Source of the DNA: a virus
Reading direction: 5' to 3' (one strand)
IMG/VR virus record: IMGVR_UViG_3300001796_000003
Coordinates: 1 to 64,000 of that record
Length of the DNA stretch: 64,000 nt
This document shows positions 48,530 to 57,277 of the stretch, piece by piece. Numbering within the stretch: the stretch's first letter is position 1; each line of letters starts with the position of its first letter. The notes below the pieces were generated by a model. The model saw nothing but the letters and a program-made list of their open reading frames with translations, was not told the DNA's origin and made no database searches. Position numbers and translations under genes: made by a program.

Positions 48530-50261
48530 CATCGAAAACTTTTTAAGTATCGAGAAAGCACACATTGACTTTGATGACTCTGGATTAGTTTTAATGGAAG
48601 GATGGAATCATGACGTCGATAGGGCAAATGGCGCCGGAAAGACGGCAATTCTTAACGCAATCTCATTTGGACTTTATGATAAGCTTCCTCGCAAGATTAG
48701 TGCTTCCGAAATTGTTAGACGAGGAGCGAAGAAAGGCTCTGTTGTGGTCAAGCTTGTCCATGGAGGCGAAACGTATGAAGTGCGACGATCACGACCTAAG
48801 GGAGTTACTTTTTCGCGTGATGTCGATGGAACGCCTGAGGTCCTTACGCTGACTCAAGAAGAGTGGGAAGCGAAGCTTCGTCTTACTTATAACCAGTTCA
48901 TCACTGCTGTGTATTGCTCACAGGCCAATTCAGGCCAGTCTTCTCGTTTCCTTCTGCTCAACGATGCGGATAAAAAGCAGTTCTTGCTTCAGTTGTTGAA
49001 TCTCGACGAATTCAGTGCGTGTAAGAAGAAGTGTGACGAGATCATCTCTTCCAAGCAGGTCACTCTCTCGGATTTGCAGCACAAGGCTTCAGAGTGCCAG
49101 GTAAAGATGGATGCGTACCGTGAATCCATGATTGATGCGGAAGCATCTATGTTGCAGCTTGCCCAGAAAGAGCAGACGCTTCAAGCCTTTAAGAAGGCTC
49201 TTGCTGATAGCCAGGACGTTATCAAGCCTGACCTTGCTAAGTATCAGCAGCTAGAGAGGGACATTTCTGCTAAAAAGACCAACTTTGTCAAGTTGCGTAC
49301 TAAGCGCGATATGCTTAACAGTCAATGGCAGCAACTTGGTCGCAAGATCAAGCCGTTCAACGCGTCTGATTCCTGTCCTACCTGTGGCTCTGCTGTTGAT
49401 AATTCTCATGCAGAGTCTATGCACAACGCTGAAGTTGAGCGTATCACTCGAGAGCGTCTCGTGCTCAAACAATCCATGGATGAGATCGATACTGCTCTAC
49501 TCGCTGAAGCCCAGGTCAATCAATTAGACTCTAAGCTTTGCGAACGCAAACAGAAGGAATCTGCTGAGTATGAGCAAGCCCGTACTAATAGCGTAGAGTT
49601 AAATGCTAAAATCTCGACATTAGAATCCCACATCCAGGATTTGAATAAGAAGTTGAAAGATAATGCTCAACTAGTTAATAAGATCAAGGAGCTCCAAAAT
49701 CGGCAGGATACACTTAATTACGGGGCTGGGGTCATTGCCGCAGATATCGAGCTTCAGAAGACTGTAAGTGCTATCTATTCTCCCACTGGTGCCCAAGCTT
49801 ATATCCTGGACTCCACTGTTACTCTGTTCAACGAGAAGATGTCTGGATACGTAGAGATGCTTTGGCCCAATCTTACATATGAACTCCAAAGCTATAAGGA
49901 GAACGTCAAGGGTGAAGTCACTGCCAAGTTCTCTGAGTCGATCATCATGGACGGGCGGCCTATATCTCTGGGAAGCCTCTCAGGTGGCGAGTTGAAGGCC
50001 CTTTCTATCTGTGCCGATATGGCTCTGTTGGGTGTCTTAGAACAGCAGTTCGGCATCCACGTGTCTCCTATCGTGTTTGATGAGGCCTTTGATGGTTTGG
50101 ATGCCTCTGGTAAAGAATTTGCATTAGAATTGATACGGGGCATGTCTGGTGACAGACAGGTTGTGGTCATTGACCATGCGTCGGAGATGCGAGCCTCATT
50201 CGATCGGATTCTAAAGGTCGAAAAGCGCAATGGTATTTCGACTATAACACCTCAAGTCTGA
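48510..50261 (+). CDS. sbcC: Recombination exonuclease ATPase subunit SbcC/gp46 (583 residues)
   Basis: Rad50/SbcC-family ATPase that works with SbcD in processing DNA ends and replication-linked recombination. Walker A is NGAGKTA near residues 40-47, the signature LSGGELKALS is near 490-500, and Walker B PIVFDEAFDGLD follows. The coiled-coil middle carries the zinc-hook CPTC at 289-292. At 583 residues it is shorter than bacterial SbcC and close to T4 gp46. It starts inside the HNH gene (20-base overlap), an arrangement that lets the endonuclease sit upstream without breaking it. Confidence 0.93.
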   Translation: MRIISVDIENFLSIEKAHIDFDDSGLVLMEGWNHDVDRANGAGKTAILNAISFGLYDKLPRKISASEIVRRGAKKGSVVVKLVHGGETYEVRRSRPKGVTFSRDVDGTPEVLTLTQEEWEAKLRLTYNQFITAVYCSQANSGQSSRFLLLNDADKKQFLLQLLNLDEFSACKKKCDEIISSKQVTLSDLQHKASECQVKMDAYRESMIDAEASMLQLAQKEQTLQAFKKALADSQDVIKPDLAKYQQLERDISAKKTNFVKLRTKRDMLNSQWQQLGRKIKPFNASDSCPTCGSAVDNSHAESMHNAEVERITRERLVLKQSMDEIDTALLAEAQVNQLDSKLCERKQKESAEYEQARTNSVELNAKISTLESHIQDLNKKLKDNAQLVNKIKELQNRQDTLNYGAGVIAADIELQKTVSAIYSPTGAQAYILDSTVTLFNEKMSGYVEMLWPNLTYELQSYKENVKGEVTAKFSESIIMDGRPISLGSLSGGELKALSICADMALLGVLEQQFGIHVSPIVFDEAFDGLDASGKEFALELIRGMSGDRQVVVIDHASEMRASFDRILKVEKRNGISTITPQV

Positions 50262-50276
50262 TAAGATTGAGGTACT

Positions 50277-50972
50277 ATGGATGACCTTTACGGCAAGACA
50301 GATCAGTTGCTTAAGTCCCTACTTTCTATCAAGACCAAGCCGGGAAAGAACAACTCTCAGGTTCCCGCTGCTGTAAAGGGCGCCACAATTCCCACTCCGA
50401 AGCTTCCATCTCAGCTGCCGGACCTCTCGCTTAAAGCACCGAAGATTCCAAAGCCCACAGAGGCTAAGCTTCCGAAGTCGGCAAAACAGGCCGAAAAGGA
50501 AAATAAGGTGCCTGGTGGCCTGCCTCCCGCTTCTAAAAAGGATCCTCAGAAGGTAGCTGAGCAACTCAAGAATCCTAACCCTACGAAGCTCACCAATCCT
50601 AAGGAAGAGATTTTGAAGTTTGAGAAGAATGGCCAGTGGTCACTTGAAAAGCGAACTTTAGACCCCTCCCATGGCATAACATTCATGCATGAGCACCACG
50701 ATTTGGGTGGAGTCGGCGACCTCACACACATTAAGGCCGTTCATCCTGTTCACGGGGTCGTGGGGGAAACAGTTCTCGAGCACCAGGCTGATGGTTCTCT
50801 TAAGCCCTCGGATGTCCAGGTTACACCCTCTCATCGTCGTATGGGCATTGCCTCTGCAATGTATGCTCACGGTCAATCTCTAACTGGCAAGATGATTAAG
50901 CCGTCTACGGCTCAAACTGATCTAGGCGCCGCTCTTTGGTCCGGCAATAAGAATAAAACTCAGTTTGGGTAA
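50277..50972 (+). CDS. Protein with a GNAT acetyltransferase-like end (231 residues)
   Basis: N-terminal half is proline-, lysine- and alanine-rich and probably unstructured (KLPSQLPDLSLKAPKIPKP). The C-terminal 100 residues show the acetyl-CoA binding pattern of the GNAT family (VTPSHRRMGIASAMYAHGQ, residues about 181-199), preceded by strands with HEHHDLGGVGDL and GVVGETVLEH. GNAT domains at the end of otherwise disordered phage proteins are frequent, but their targets are unknown. Weak ribosome site GAGG before ATG 50277. Confidence 0.65.
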   Translation: MDDLYGKTDQLLKSLLSIKTKPGKNNSQVPAAVKGATIPTPKLPSQLPDLSLKAPKIPKPTEAKLPKSAKQAEKENKVPGGLPPASKKDPQKVAEQLKNPNPTKLTNPKEEILKFEKNGQWSLEKRTLDPSHGITFMHEHHDLGGVGDLTHIKAVHPVHGVVGETVLEHQADGSLKPSDVQVTPSHRRMGIASAMYAHGQSLTGKMIKPSTAQTDLGAALWSGNKNKTQFG

Positions 50973-50975
50973 AAT
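50970..50975 (+). promoter_or_regulatory. Leaderless-type -10 box (TAAAAT-N6-ATG)
   Basis: TAAAAT overlaps the stop codon of the preceding gene; AGCCGT and ATG 50982 follow. One mismatch to TATAAT, with the same 6-base spacing as elsewhere. Confidence 0.5.
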
Positions 50976-50981
50976 AGCCGT

Positions 50982-51518
50982 ATGGCTACATCCTATAACC
51001 AAAACTCAGCAATTCGCGGTGCGCTCCGTAGGGCGTTCGCCCGATCTCCTTCTGTAGTGGAGAAAATGCAGGAATCCCGTCGCACGGTTCCTCGGTACCT
51101 TAAAGATGGTTCGAGAGCTAAAAAGGACTGGGTCCAGCGTCAATGTGAAGTTTGTGGCAGTTGGGTCGGAAGCACTAAGATTTCTATTGATCACAAGGAT
51201 CCGGTTGTCTCTGTGACGGATGGATTCGTAGATTGGAACGAGTTTGTTGCCCGACTCTGGTGCCCCAAATCAAATCTTCAACGCATCTGTGATGATTGCC
51301 ACGATGTTAAGACACAAGCAGAACGCATCAGCCGATTGACGCTACAGTATGATCAGGAGCTTGATGATCTAGATGTTCTAATCAATAAGGGACATATTTC
51401 TAACAAGGAAGCACTGGCCGCTCTCAAGAAGTATCTCGCTAAGAAGAAAACTCCCGGATTGAATTCGATAGTACAAAGGGCCCTGATGATGAAGAATGAT
51501 TTAACCCAAAAGGAATAA
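50982..51518 (+). CDS. HNH/endonuclease VII-like nuclease (178 residues)
   Basis: A second type of His-metal nuclease, not related to the two paired HNH proteins. Metal-binding cysteines C55 and C58 (CEVCG) and C103 and C106 (ICDDCHDV) frame IDHKDP (D70-H71) and N98 (SNLQRI). The spacing resembles phage recombination endonuclease VII (gp49), which resolves branched DNA before packaging; a conventional HNH is the alternative. The C-terminus is helical and basic (LAALKKYLAKKKT). It has a leaderless-type start. Confidence 0.7.
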   Translation: MATSYNQNSAIRGALRRAFARSPSVVEKMQESRRTVPRYLKDGSRAKKDWVQRQCEVCGSWVGSTKISIDHKDPVVSVTDGFVDWNEFVARLWCPKSNLQRICDDCHDVKTQAERISRLTLQYDQELDDLDVLINKGHISNKEALAALKKYLAKKKTPGLNSIVQRALMMKNDLTQKE

Positions 51519-51519
51519 T

Positions 51520-51804
51520 ATGAGCGAGTCTAAGCTAAGCCAGTCGTTTGTTGATAATGCGGAAAATCTCAATGAGGATGAAGCCATGGCGCTTCTAGTT
51601 GAAGCTGAGCAGAAGCTCCGCCAGATCAAGGAAGAGCGTAATGCAGATGAGAAGCTTACGGCTGCCAAGAATATTGTGAAGGACTTGAATGCCGGCTACA
51701 GCAGCGCTATGAGCTATGAGAAGTCGAAGATTAACTTCTTGCTTGATAAGATTGCTGAGATCCAGGGTGGTGTTAATCCCACTTCTGGTCTAAATGATAA
51801 GTAA
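51520..51804 (+). CDS. 94-residue helical protein
   Basis: Starts one base after the nuclease stop. Helical throughout, with acidic and leucine-rich heptads (EDEAMALLVEAEQKLRQIKE) and a conserved-looking GYSSAMSYEKSK turn. Possibly a small structural or scaffolding-like protein; no family recognised. Confidence 0.65.
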   Translation: MSESKLSQSFVDNAENLNEDEAMALLVEAEQKLRQIKEERNADEKLTAAKNIVKDLNAGYSSAMSYEKSKINFLLDKIAEIQGGVNPTSGLNDK

Positions 51805-51816
51805 GGAGACGACTAA

Positions 51817-52182
51817 ATGTCACTAAGAGATCAGTATTTTGCAGGATCGACGGGATTAACCCAGAAGTTGAAGGATGCACATGATGCGGGTGTGGCACTT
51901 GTTGGCACTCAGACTGGCGAAGGACAGTGGGATGCGATCACGGCTGGTCTGCAGACAAACGCAGCAGCGGGGCTCAAGAAGTTCACCGTAGAAATCCCAA
52001 CGACTTACCTTCCTGCGGCTCTTCGTGGCAACAAGGGCGACAATCTCATCTTGAAGGCATATTTAAGTGGTATCACTGAAGGACTCTCGAGTCAACTTAT
52101 CTATGATTTTGAGTGTACTCCCACCCTCAATACTTCAGATACGGTTGATACCAGCATTGACCTGAACTTCACGTTCGCTTAA
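51817..52182 (+). CDS. 121-residue protein of unknown function
   Basis: Good ribosome site (AAGGAGA) before ATG 51817. The N-terminal half is helical and the C-terminal half strand-rich (KKFTVEIPTTYLPAAL, SSQLIYDFECTPT, DTSIDLNFTF). It is followed by an intrinsic terminator, so it ends a transcription unit. The strand-rich end would fit a virion protein, but nothing more can be said. Confidence 0.65.
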   Translation: MSLRDQYFAGSTGLTQKLKDAHDAGVALVGTQTGEGQWDAITAGLQTNAAAGLKKFTVEIPTTYLPAALRGNKGDNLILKAYLSGITEGLSSQLIYDFECTPTLNTSDTVDTSIDLNFTFA

Positions 52183-52207
52183 TCCGAATCAATATCATCT
52201 CGTAGAG

Positions 52208-52247
52208 TCCTCTGCTCACGGTTAAGTGGGCAGAGGATTTTCTTTTT
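52208..52247 (+). terminator. Intrinsic terminator
   Basis: TCCTCTGC (52208-52215) pairs with GCAGAGGA (52230-52237); the loop can extend the stem with CAC/GTG. TTTTCTTTTT follows. Clear rho-independent terminator after the 121-residue gene. Confidence 0.9.
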
Positions 52248-52261
52248 CTATAAGGATACAT

Positions 52262-52792
52262 ATGACAGTATTTTTTACTAGCGATAGCCATTTTGGCCAT
52301 GCTCGTATAATCGAGTTGAGCGCTCGACCCTTCGCAAATGTGGAGGAGATGAACGAGGCGCTCATCCAGAAGTGGAACTCGGTGGTGGGTCCAGAAGATA
52401 CAGTCTACCATCTCGGTGACTTCTTTATGGGTCCTCCCGAGACCGCACTCTTACGTAAGCGCCTCAATGGCAAGATTATCTTGGTGAAGGGTAACCATGA
52501 TAAGAAGGATGTTGTGCTCAAGAATGCAGGCGTGGATGAAATACACCGCAACCTCTACCTAGAGCTTGATGGCTATAAGCTTTATCTGGCACACATTCCG
52601 ATGCATGAAGACCCTGGCGAGCGCTTCTATCCTGCAGAGTTCAAAAAGCCTCCGACAGAGGAGCACGATTACTTCCTTTGCGGACACGTTCACGAGAAGT
52701 GGAAACGTCGAGGTAAAACAATAAACGTGGGGGTAGATGTTTCTAACTTTACTCCGCTCACTTTGGCTCAACTATTGGAGCGTGGCGAATGA
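52262..52792 (+). CDS. Metallophosphoesterase (176 residues)
   Basis: Calcineurin-like phosphoesterase with the five metal-binding motifs in order: SDSHFGH (1), LGDFFM (2), KGNHDKKD (3), LAHIPMH (4) and CGHVHEKW (5). It differs from the SbcD-type gene at 60831 by its short size. The start is ATG 52262 with AAGGA upstream; an in-frame GTG at 52226 lies in the terminator. Possible substrates are cyclic nucleotides, nucleotide phosphates or RNA ends. It overlaps the next gene by four bases. Confidence 0.85.
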   Translation: MTVFFTSDSHFGHARIIELSARPFANVEEMNEALIQKWNSVVGPEDTVYHLGDFFMGPPETALLRKRLNGKIILVKGNHDKKDVVLKNAGVDEIHRNLYLELDGYKLYLAHIPMHEDPGERFYPAEFKKPPTEEHDYFLCGHVHEKWKRRGKTINVGVDVSNFTPLTLAQLLERGE

Positions 52793-53145
52793 TGCCTTAT
52801 AAAATTGAAGTCTTCTACCGAACTGGTGATTCGTTTGGGTCTCGTGACACATCGACTGTTCTAGAGATGGAATGGCAAAACGTAGAAAATGCAAAGAAAG
52901 CCTTGCGGCGTATCAAGGAGCATTACAAGTGGTATAAGTACGAAAACGAATCTCCGTGGAACCGAGACGAAGAAGTAAGAGAGCCTGATTGGCACAAGGG
53001 CGAAAAGACCGACGCCACAGTCAAGCTACTCTTGGATAACGGCAACGAGGTAAAGTTCTACGCCCCATGGTGTGGTTATTTTGAGAGACTGCAGAGCGCG
53101 AAGGTCTTTATCGCCGAAGATCTTGATATGGAATTTTCGTTGTAA
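52789..53145 (+). CDS. 118-residue protein of unknown function
   Basis: Overlaps the phosphoesterase gene (ATGA). Compact alpha/beta protein with many aromatics: KIEVFYRTGDSFGSRDTS, AKKALRRIKEHYKWYKYE and a KFYAPWCGYFE segment. No family recognised. It precedes the DNA polymerase gene and may belong to that unit. Confidence 0.65.
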   Translation: MMPYKIEVFYRTGDSFGSRDTSTVLEMEWQNVENAKKALRRIKEHYKWYKYENESPWNRDEEVREPDWHKGEKTDATVKLLLDNGNEVKFYAPWCGYFERLQSAKVFIAEDLDMEFSL

Positions 53146-53157
53146 TAGAGGAGTTTA

Positions 53158-56100
53158 ATGTCCAAGTTTAAGCCTGTAGTTCAACTGCACAATCACAGTA
53201 AATACAGTTTGCTTGATGCCGTACCTAGTCCCCAAGATTGGGTTCGTTGGTGTTTAGAAACTGGTACGCCGGGACTGGCCGTAACCGATCATGGTACGGC
53301 CATTTCCATGTATGATGCCATTCGAACGCCCGATCTCATTAAGAACATCAACAAAGAGAACAAAGACTGGAATAAGGAGAACCCAAAGAAGAGTCCTCGT
53401 CCCGAGTACCCTTTGGATGCGGCGAAATTAATTCCCGGTGTTGAGTTATATGTGAAGCTCAATGCTGAAGACGAAGGCCATTATCACATTACTGTGTGGG
53501 CTTGCTCGAACGAGGGCTACCACAATTTGATGAAGCTCGCGTCGTTGGCCTACAACGATACTGTGAGCTATTATGGCTCTCTTAAAGCAAGAGTGACCTA
53601 CGAACAGATCAAGCAATACAAGGCTGGTCTCATGTTCGGGACCGGTTGCATTGTCGGTCCGATCGGTCAGGCCATCATGAAGAACAAAGACAAGAAGCTC
53701 GCCGAAGAACGGTTCCTAATGTACAAGGAGCTGTTCGGCGACGATCTCTTAATTGAGTTTCACGTCGGTGATATAACCCACGACTTTAATAAGAAGACTG
53801 GTAGTTTTGACGCGTTCCCTGTCGAAGAGGGACCAGACCAGTGCACATGCGACCACAATAAGCAACGTGGATACAACCTCTTCTTAAAGGAGATGGTCGA
53901 GAAGCACGGCGGCAAGTGCGTTCCGGTAACCGATGCACACTTTGTCTATCCTGAGGACAAGATCATTCAGGATTGCTTGTTGAAGAACGGTAACTCGAAT
54001 GGCTGGTATTTCCATGAGAGCTATCATCAGATCATGGCCGACGAGATGTTCAAAAAACTCCAAGTTCATCTTGGAGAGGAGTGGATGACCGAAGAACGGT
54101 TCTCAGAGTGGATCGACAATACCTACATTCCGCTCGAACGGTCCAAGAGCATCAAGTTCAAGTTCGAGTATCACCTGCCAAAAATTGATATTCCAGAGCA
54201 CATCAAGGCTAAGGCTCCCGATAACTATGATCAGCAGACTTATTGGTACCTAATGGAGCGAATTAAGTTCCATGGTCGCTGGAACAATGACCCCGTTTAT
54301 GTTCAACGGTTCAAGACTGAAGTAGACGTCATCATGAAGAACGAGAAGCTCAACTTCCTCCCGTACTTCTTGGTGTATGAGGACATTGGCACATTTGCGC
54401 GCTCAAAGGGTATCTTGCAGAACCTGGCTCGCGGTTCAGCTGGCGGATCGTTGCTTTCGTTTTATTTGAAGATCATTCACATCGATCCTATTAAAGCTCA
54501 CCTTCCATTTGAACGGTTTTTATCTCATGCTCGTATTCGCGCCGGATCGTTTCCCGATATCGATGGTGACTTCGGCGATCGTGACCGCAGCCTCATCATG
54601 AAGTACTTGCAAGATAAGTACAACTTAGGCTTTGCGCAGATTGCAACGTTCCAGAAGATGAAGACAAAAAATGCCATTAAAGATGCAATGTATGCTCTAT
54701 ATGGCAAGAAAGGCAATGATCCAGAGGTAATGGCTATCTGTGAAACAATCCCCGATTCACCTCAGGGTGTTGATGAGCATGACTTCTTGTATGGATACAC
54801 AGACCAGGAAGGCAACTACAACCACGGGATTGTAGAACTGAACAAGACCTTGGCGAAGTTCTTCCAAATTCACCCTGAGATCCAGAAGATGGTTGATAAG
54901 CTCATCGGTACAGTCCGTGGCTGGGGTCGACACGCGTCGGCATTCGTTATTTCCACGCTAGACTTGTCAGCGGACCGAGTTCCCACAATGATGCTCGACG
55001 ACGACCATCTAGGTAAGATTCAAGTTACGCAGTATGATGCAGGCATGGTCGAGAAAAGCGGCCTGGTAAAGGCAGATATTCTCGGTCTTTCGACGCTTAC
55101 TGCTGTCTCCGATTGTATTAAGCTGATGCAAGACAAAGGCATTGACTATCTGCAGGAAGAGAACGGCGTGCCTCTCATCTATCGTCTTCCTGAAGATCCG
55201 CAGGTCTATGCAGATTTCTATAAGAAAGACACGGACTCGTCTTTCCAGTTCAACACTGATCTCATTAAGGGGATGGTACAGGAGTTCTGCCCGCTTAATC
55301 GGCAGGCCCTAGCCGACTTCACAGCTCTGGCTCGCCCTGGTGCTCTCGACGCACCACTTGGTGACTCGACTGCGGCTCAGTTTTACATGGACGTGCGAAA
55401 CGGCGTCAAGAGCCTTACCTATCTGCACGAAGATCTCGAACCGATTCTAAAGGAGACCAATGGTGTCTTCGTGTACCAGGAATCCGTCATGCGCTTCCTG
55501 GTCGAGATTGCAGGCTATTCTTGGGAGGAATCGGACATCATCCGGTCCGCTATCGCGAAGAAGAAGCAGGAAGTTATCATGAATTGTTTCGATAAGATCC
55601 GTACTTCTTGCAGATCTCGTGGCTGGGATGATGATGCCATCGAGCAGGTTTGCCAGCAAATTTTGGCATTCTCCCGCTACTCCTTTAACAGGTCTCACTC
55701 GTACGCATACGGAGAGTTGGGCTATATTACGATGTATTTGAAGCACCATCATCCGCTTGAGTGGTGGGCCTCAATGCTCAACCTAGACCTAGCTGAAGAT
55801 AAGCTTCGTCGCTATGTTTCCAAGCTTGGTGAAATTGTTCGTCCCCCGTCGCTGAAAAATCCCTCTGACCGCTTTGTGGTGCGTAACGAAGATCCCTTGG
55901 GCTTGGGAAAGGAGTACATCTATGCTCCACTCTCAGTGGTGAAGGGTATCGGACCTAAGGTTGTGCATGAACTCTGCACAAAGGGCCCGTTCGAGAACCT
56001 CGAAGACTTCGTGGCCCGAATTGACCACGCCAAGTGCAATACCGGCGGCATCTCAGCCCTAATTAAAGGTCGGGCCGCTGACGATCTGATGGTTAAGGAC

Positions 56101-56691
56101 GACATGGTGCCTTATGCCGAACGCCGTAAGAAGTTCATCGAGGACTTCAAGAAGTTGCGCAAGAAGCCAATTAAATTGCACGAGGACGTGTTCAAGTTTG
56201 ATCCCCTGTCCATCTTCCTAATGGAGAAGGAGACCAACAAGGTCTTCAATAAGACGCTACTCAGCAATCCCGACATCATGGATCTGGTCAAGCGATACCA
56301 CACAGATGAAGCCTCTCTTGAGCTCAATTCTCTTGTGGAGACCGGTCGGACGGCTGTCCCATTCAAGATGGGCTCGGTTCCGGTCTTGGCCAATATCAAG
56401 GTGGCAGAGGGCTTTTGCGGAAAAACAGATAAGGATGTCGGCTTGATTCTTCTGTATGAGTCATCATCTTTTACGTCTGGTGTTTCTAAGAAGAGTGGCC
56501 GTCCGTGGTCCAAGGTGGCTGTAAACCTGTCCGATGGGTACGCTACTATTGAGTGCGTTGACTGGAAAGGCAAGAAGGCCTTCGGGTGGAATAAGAACAC
56601 CATCGTGTATGTCCGCGGCGAGTTGAAGCCGGGCTGGAAGACTCCAGTTTGCTTAGATATACATGAAATTCAGCGTCTCTCAGACGATTAA
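53158..56691 (+). CDS. dnaE: DNA polymerase III alpha subunit, PHP type (1177 residues)
   Basis: Main replicative polymerase of the phage (family C). The PHP domain begins at residue 8 with LHNHSKYSLLD (H11, H13) and TDHG (D44-H45). The palm has the catalytic SFPDIDGDFGDRDR (D467 and D469), with the surrounding DnaE features (ARGSAGGSLLSFYL before it, TVRGWGRHASAFV after it). A helix-hairpin-helix region follows (VVKGIGPKVVHEL). The C-terminal 100 residues (VAVNLSDGYATIECVDW) resemble the OB fold. Length is that of bacterial DnaE. The separate proofreading subunit and clamp are not visible here. Confidence 0.95.
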   Translation: MSKFKPVVQLHNHSKYSLLDAVPSPQDWVRWCLETGTPGLAVTDHGTAISMYDAIRTPDLIKNINKENKDWNKENPKKSPRPEYPLDAAKLIPGVELYVKLNAEDEGHYHITVWACSNEGYHNLMKLASLAYNDTVSYYGSLKARVTYEQIKQYKAGLMFGTGCIVGPIGQAIMKNKDKKLAEERFLMYKELFGDDLLIEFHVGDITHDFNKKTGSFDAFPVEEGPDQCTCDHNKQRGYNLFLKEMVEKHGGKCVPVTDAHFVYPEDKIIQDCLLKNGNSNGWYFHESYHQIMADEMFKKLQVHLGEEWMTEERFSEWIDNTYIPLERSKSIKFKFEYHLPKIDIPEHIKAKAPDNYDQQTYWYLMERIKFHGRWNNDPVYVQRFKTEVDVIMKNEKLNFLPYFLVYEDIGTFARSKGILQNLARGSAGGSLLSFYLKIIHIDPIKAHLPFERFLSHARIRAGSFPDIDGDFGDRDRSLIMKYLQDKYNLGFAQIATFQKMKTKNAIKDAMYALYGKKGNDPEVMAICETIPDSPQGVDEHDFLYGYTDQEGNYNHGIVELNKTLAKFFQIHPEIQKMVDKLIGTVRGWGRHASAFVISTLDLSADRVPTMMLDDDHLGKIQVTQYDAGMVEKSGLVKADILGLSTLTAVSDCIKLMQDKGIDYLQEENGVPLIYRLPEDPQVYADFYKKDTDSSFQFNTDLIKGMVQEFCPLNRQALADFTALARPGALDAPLGDSTAAQFYMDVRNGVKSLTYLHEDLEPILKETNGVFVYQESVMRFLVEIAGYSWEESDIIRSAIAKKKQEVIMNCFDKIRTSCRSRGWDDDAIEQVCQQILAFSRYSFNRSHSYAYGELGYITMYLKHHHPLEWWASMLNLDLAEDKLRRYVSKLGEIVRPPSLKNPSDRFVVRNEDPLGLGKEYIYAPLSVVKGIGPKVVHELCTKGPFENLEDFVARIDHAKCNTGGISALIKGRAADDLMVKDDMVPYAERRKKFIEDFKKLRKKPIKLHEDVFKFDPLSIFLMEKETNKVFNKTLLSNPDIMDLVKRYHTDEASLELNSLVETGRTAVPFKMGSVPVLANIKVAEGFCGKTDKDVGLILLYESSSFTSGVSKKSGRPWSKVAVNLSDGYATIECVDWKGKKAFGWNKNTIVYVRGELKPGWKTPVCLDIHEIQRLSDD

Positions 56692-56700
56692 ACGCGCGTG

Positions 56701-56706
56701 TATAAT
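56701..56706 (+). promoter_or_regulatory. -10 box (TATAAT)
   Basis: GTATAAT directly after the polymerase stop, 21 bases before ATG 56728, which has an AGGAGA site. It drives the SSB/RecA unit. Confidence 0.5.
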
Positions 56707-56727
56707 CTCCCCACAGGAGATTAATAC

Positions 56728-57240
56728 ATGGCTAAATTTGTAAGCGTCAAGACTGCTCCAACTACCCTCCGTAAGGATGAGGTTGTTTTGCAGTCACCCG
56801 ACTTCTTGGAACAGATCAGAGCGGCTTCTCACCGTAAGTCTCAGAGAAACCTCACTGCTCTTAATCACATGAGGGATATTCTTACCCTCATCCAGCAGAA
56901 GTTTGAGACCGACCTTCAGATCTTGAAGATTCCACTCTCTCAGTATGAGGGCTTGGAGTTTAAGGATGAGAAGGAGCTCAGCCGCATCATCATTCGGTTG
57001 CTGAAAAATGAACGCCCTCTCGCGTTTGAGAAGTTTTTGGAGTATAATATTAGAAACCGGCCATATGGAGTTAAGTTGATCTATTATGTCGGTGATTGGG
57101 GCGATACTGGAGCTTTCACTAGAAACGGTATTGACTCAATTGAAGAGAAGGACATAGATGAATATCTTGGTGTGAAACCCAAGAAAATTGTTGGAAAGCC
57201 GGCTGTAACCAAGGAGCAATCTGAGGAATCAGCTAGCTGA
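56728..57240 (+). CDS. 170-residue protein before SSB
   Basis: Unrecognised. A helical N-terminal half (FLEQIRAASHRKSQRNLTA, then ILTLIQQKFETDLQILKI) and a C-terminal region with strands (GVKLIYYVGDWGD) and a polar tail. Between polymerase and single-strand binding protein, so a replication accessory such as a loader or mediator is plausible, without motif proof. Confidence 0.65.
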   Translation: MAKFVSVKTAPTTLRKDEVVLQSPDFLEQIRAASHRKSQRNLTALNHMRDILTLIQQKFETDLQILKIPLSQYEGLEFKDEKELSRIIIRLLKNERPLAFEKFLEYNIRNRPYGVKLIYYVGDWGDTGAFTRNGIDSIEEKDIDEYLGVKPKKIVGKPAVTKEQSEESAS

Positions 57241-57277
57241 TTTTGAAGATACCCTTTGACTAATTAAGGAATAACCT

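Noticed and set aside
14662-57055. TATAAT boxes inside genes (for example near 14662, 33368, 36999 and 57049)
   Set aside because: They lie within solid coding frames with no gene start at promoter spacing and are expected by chance in AT-rich DNA.
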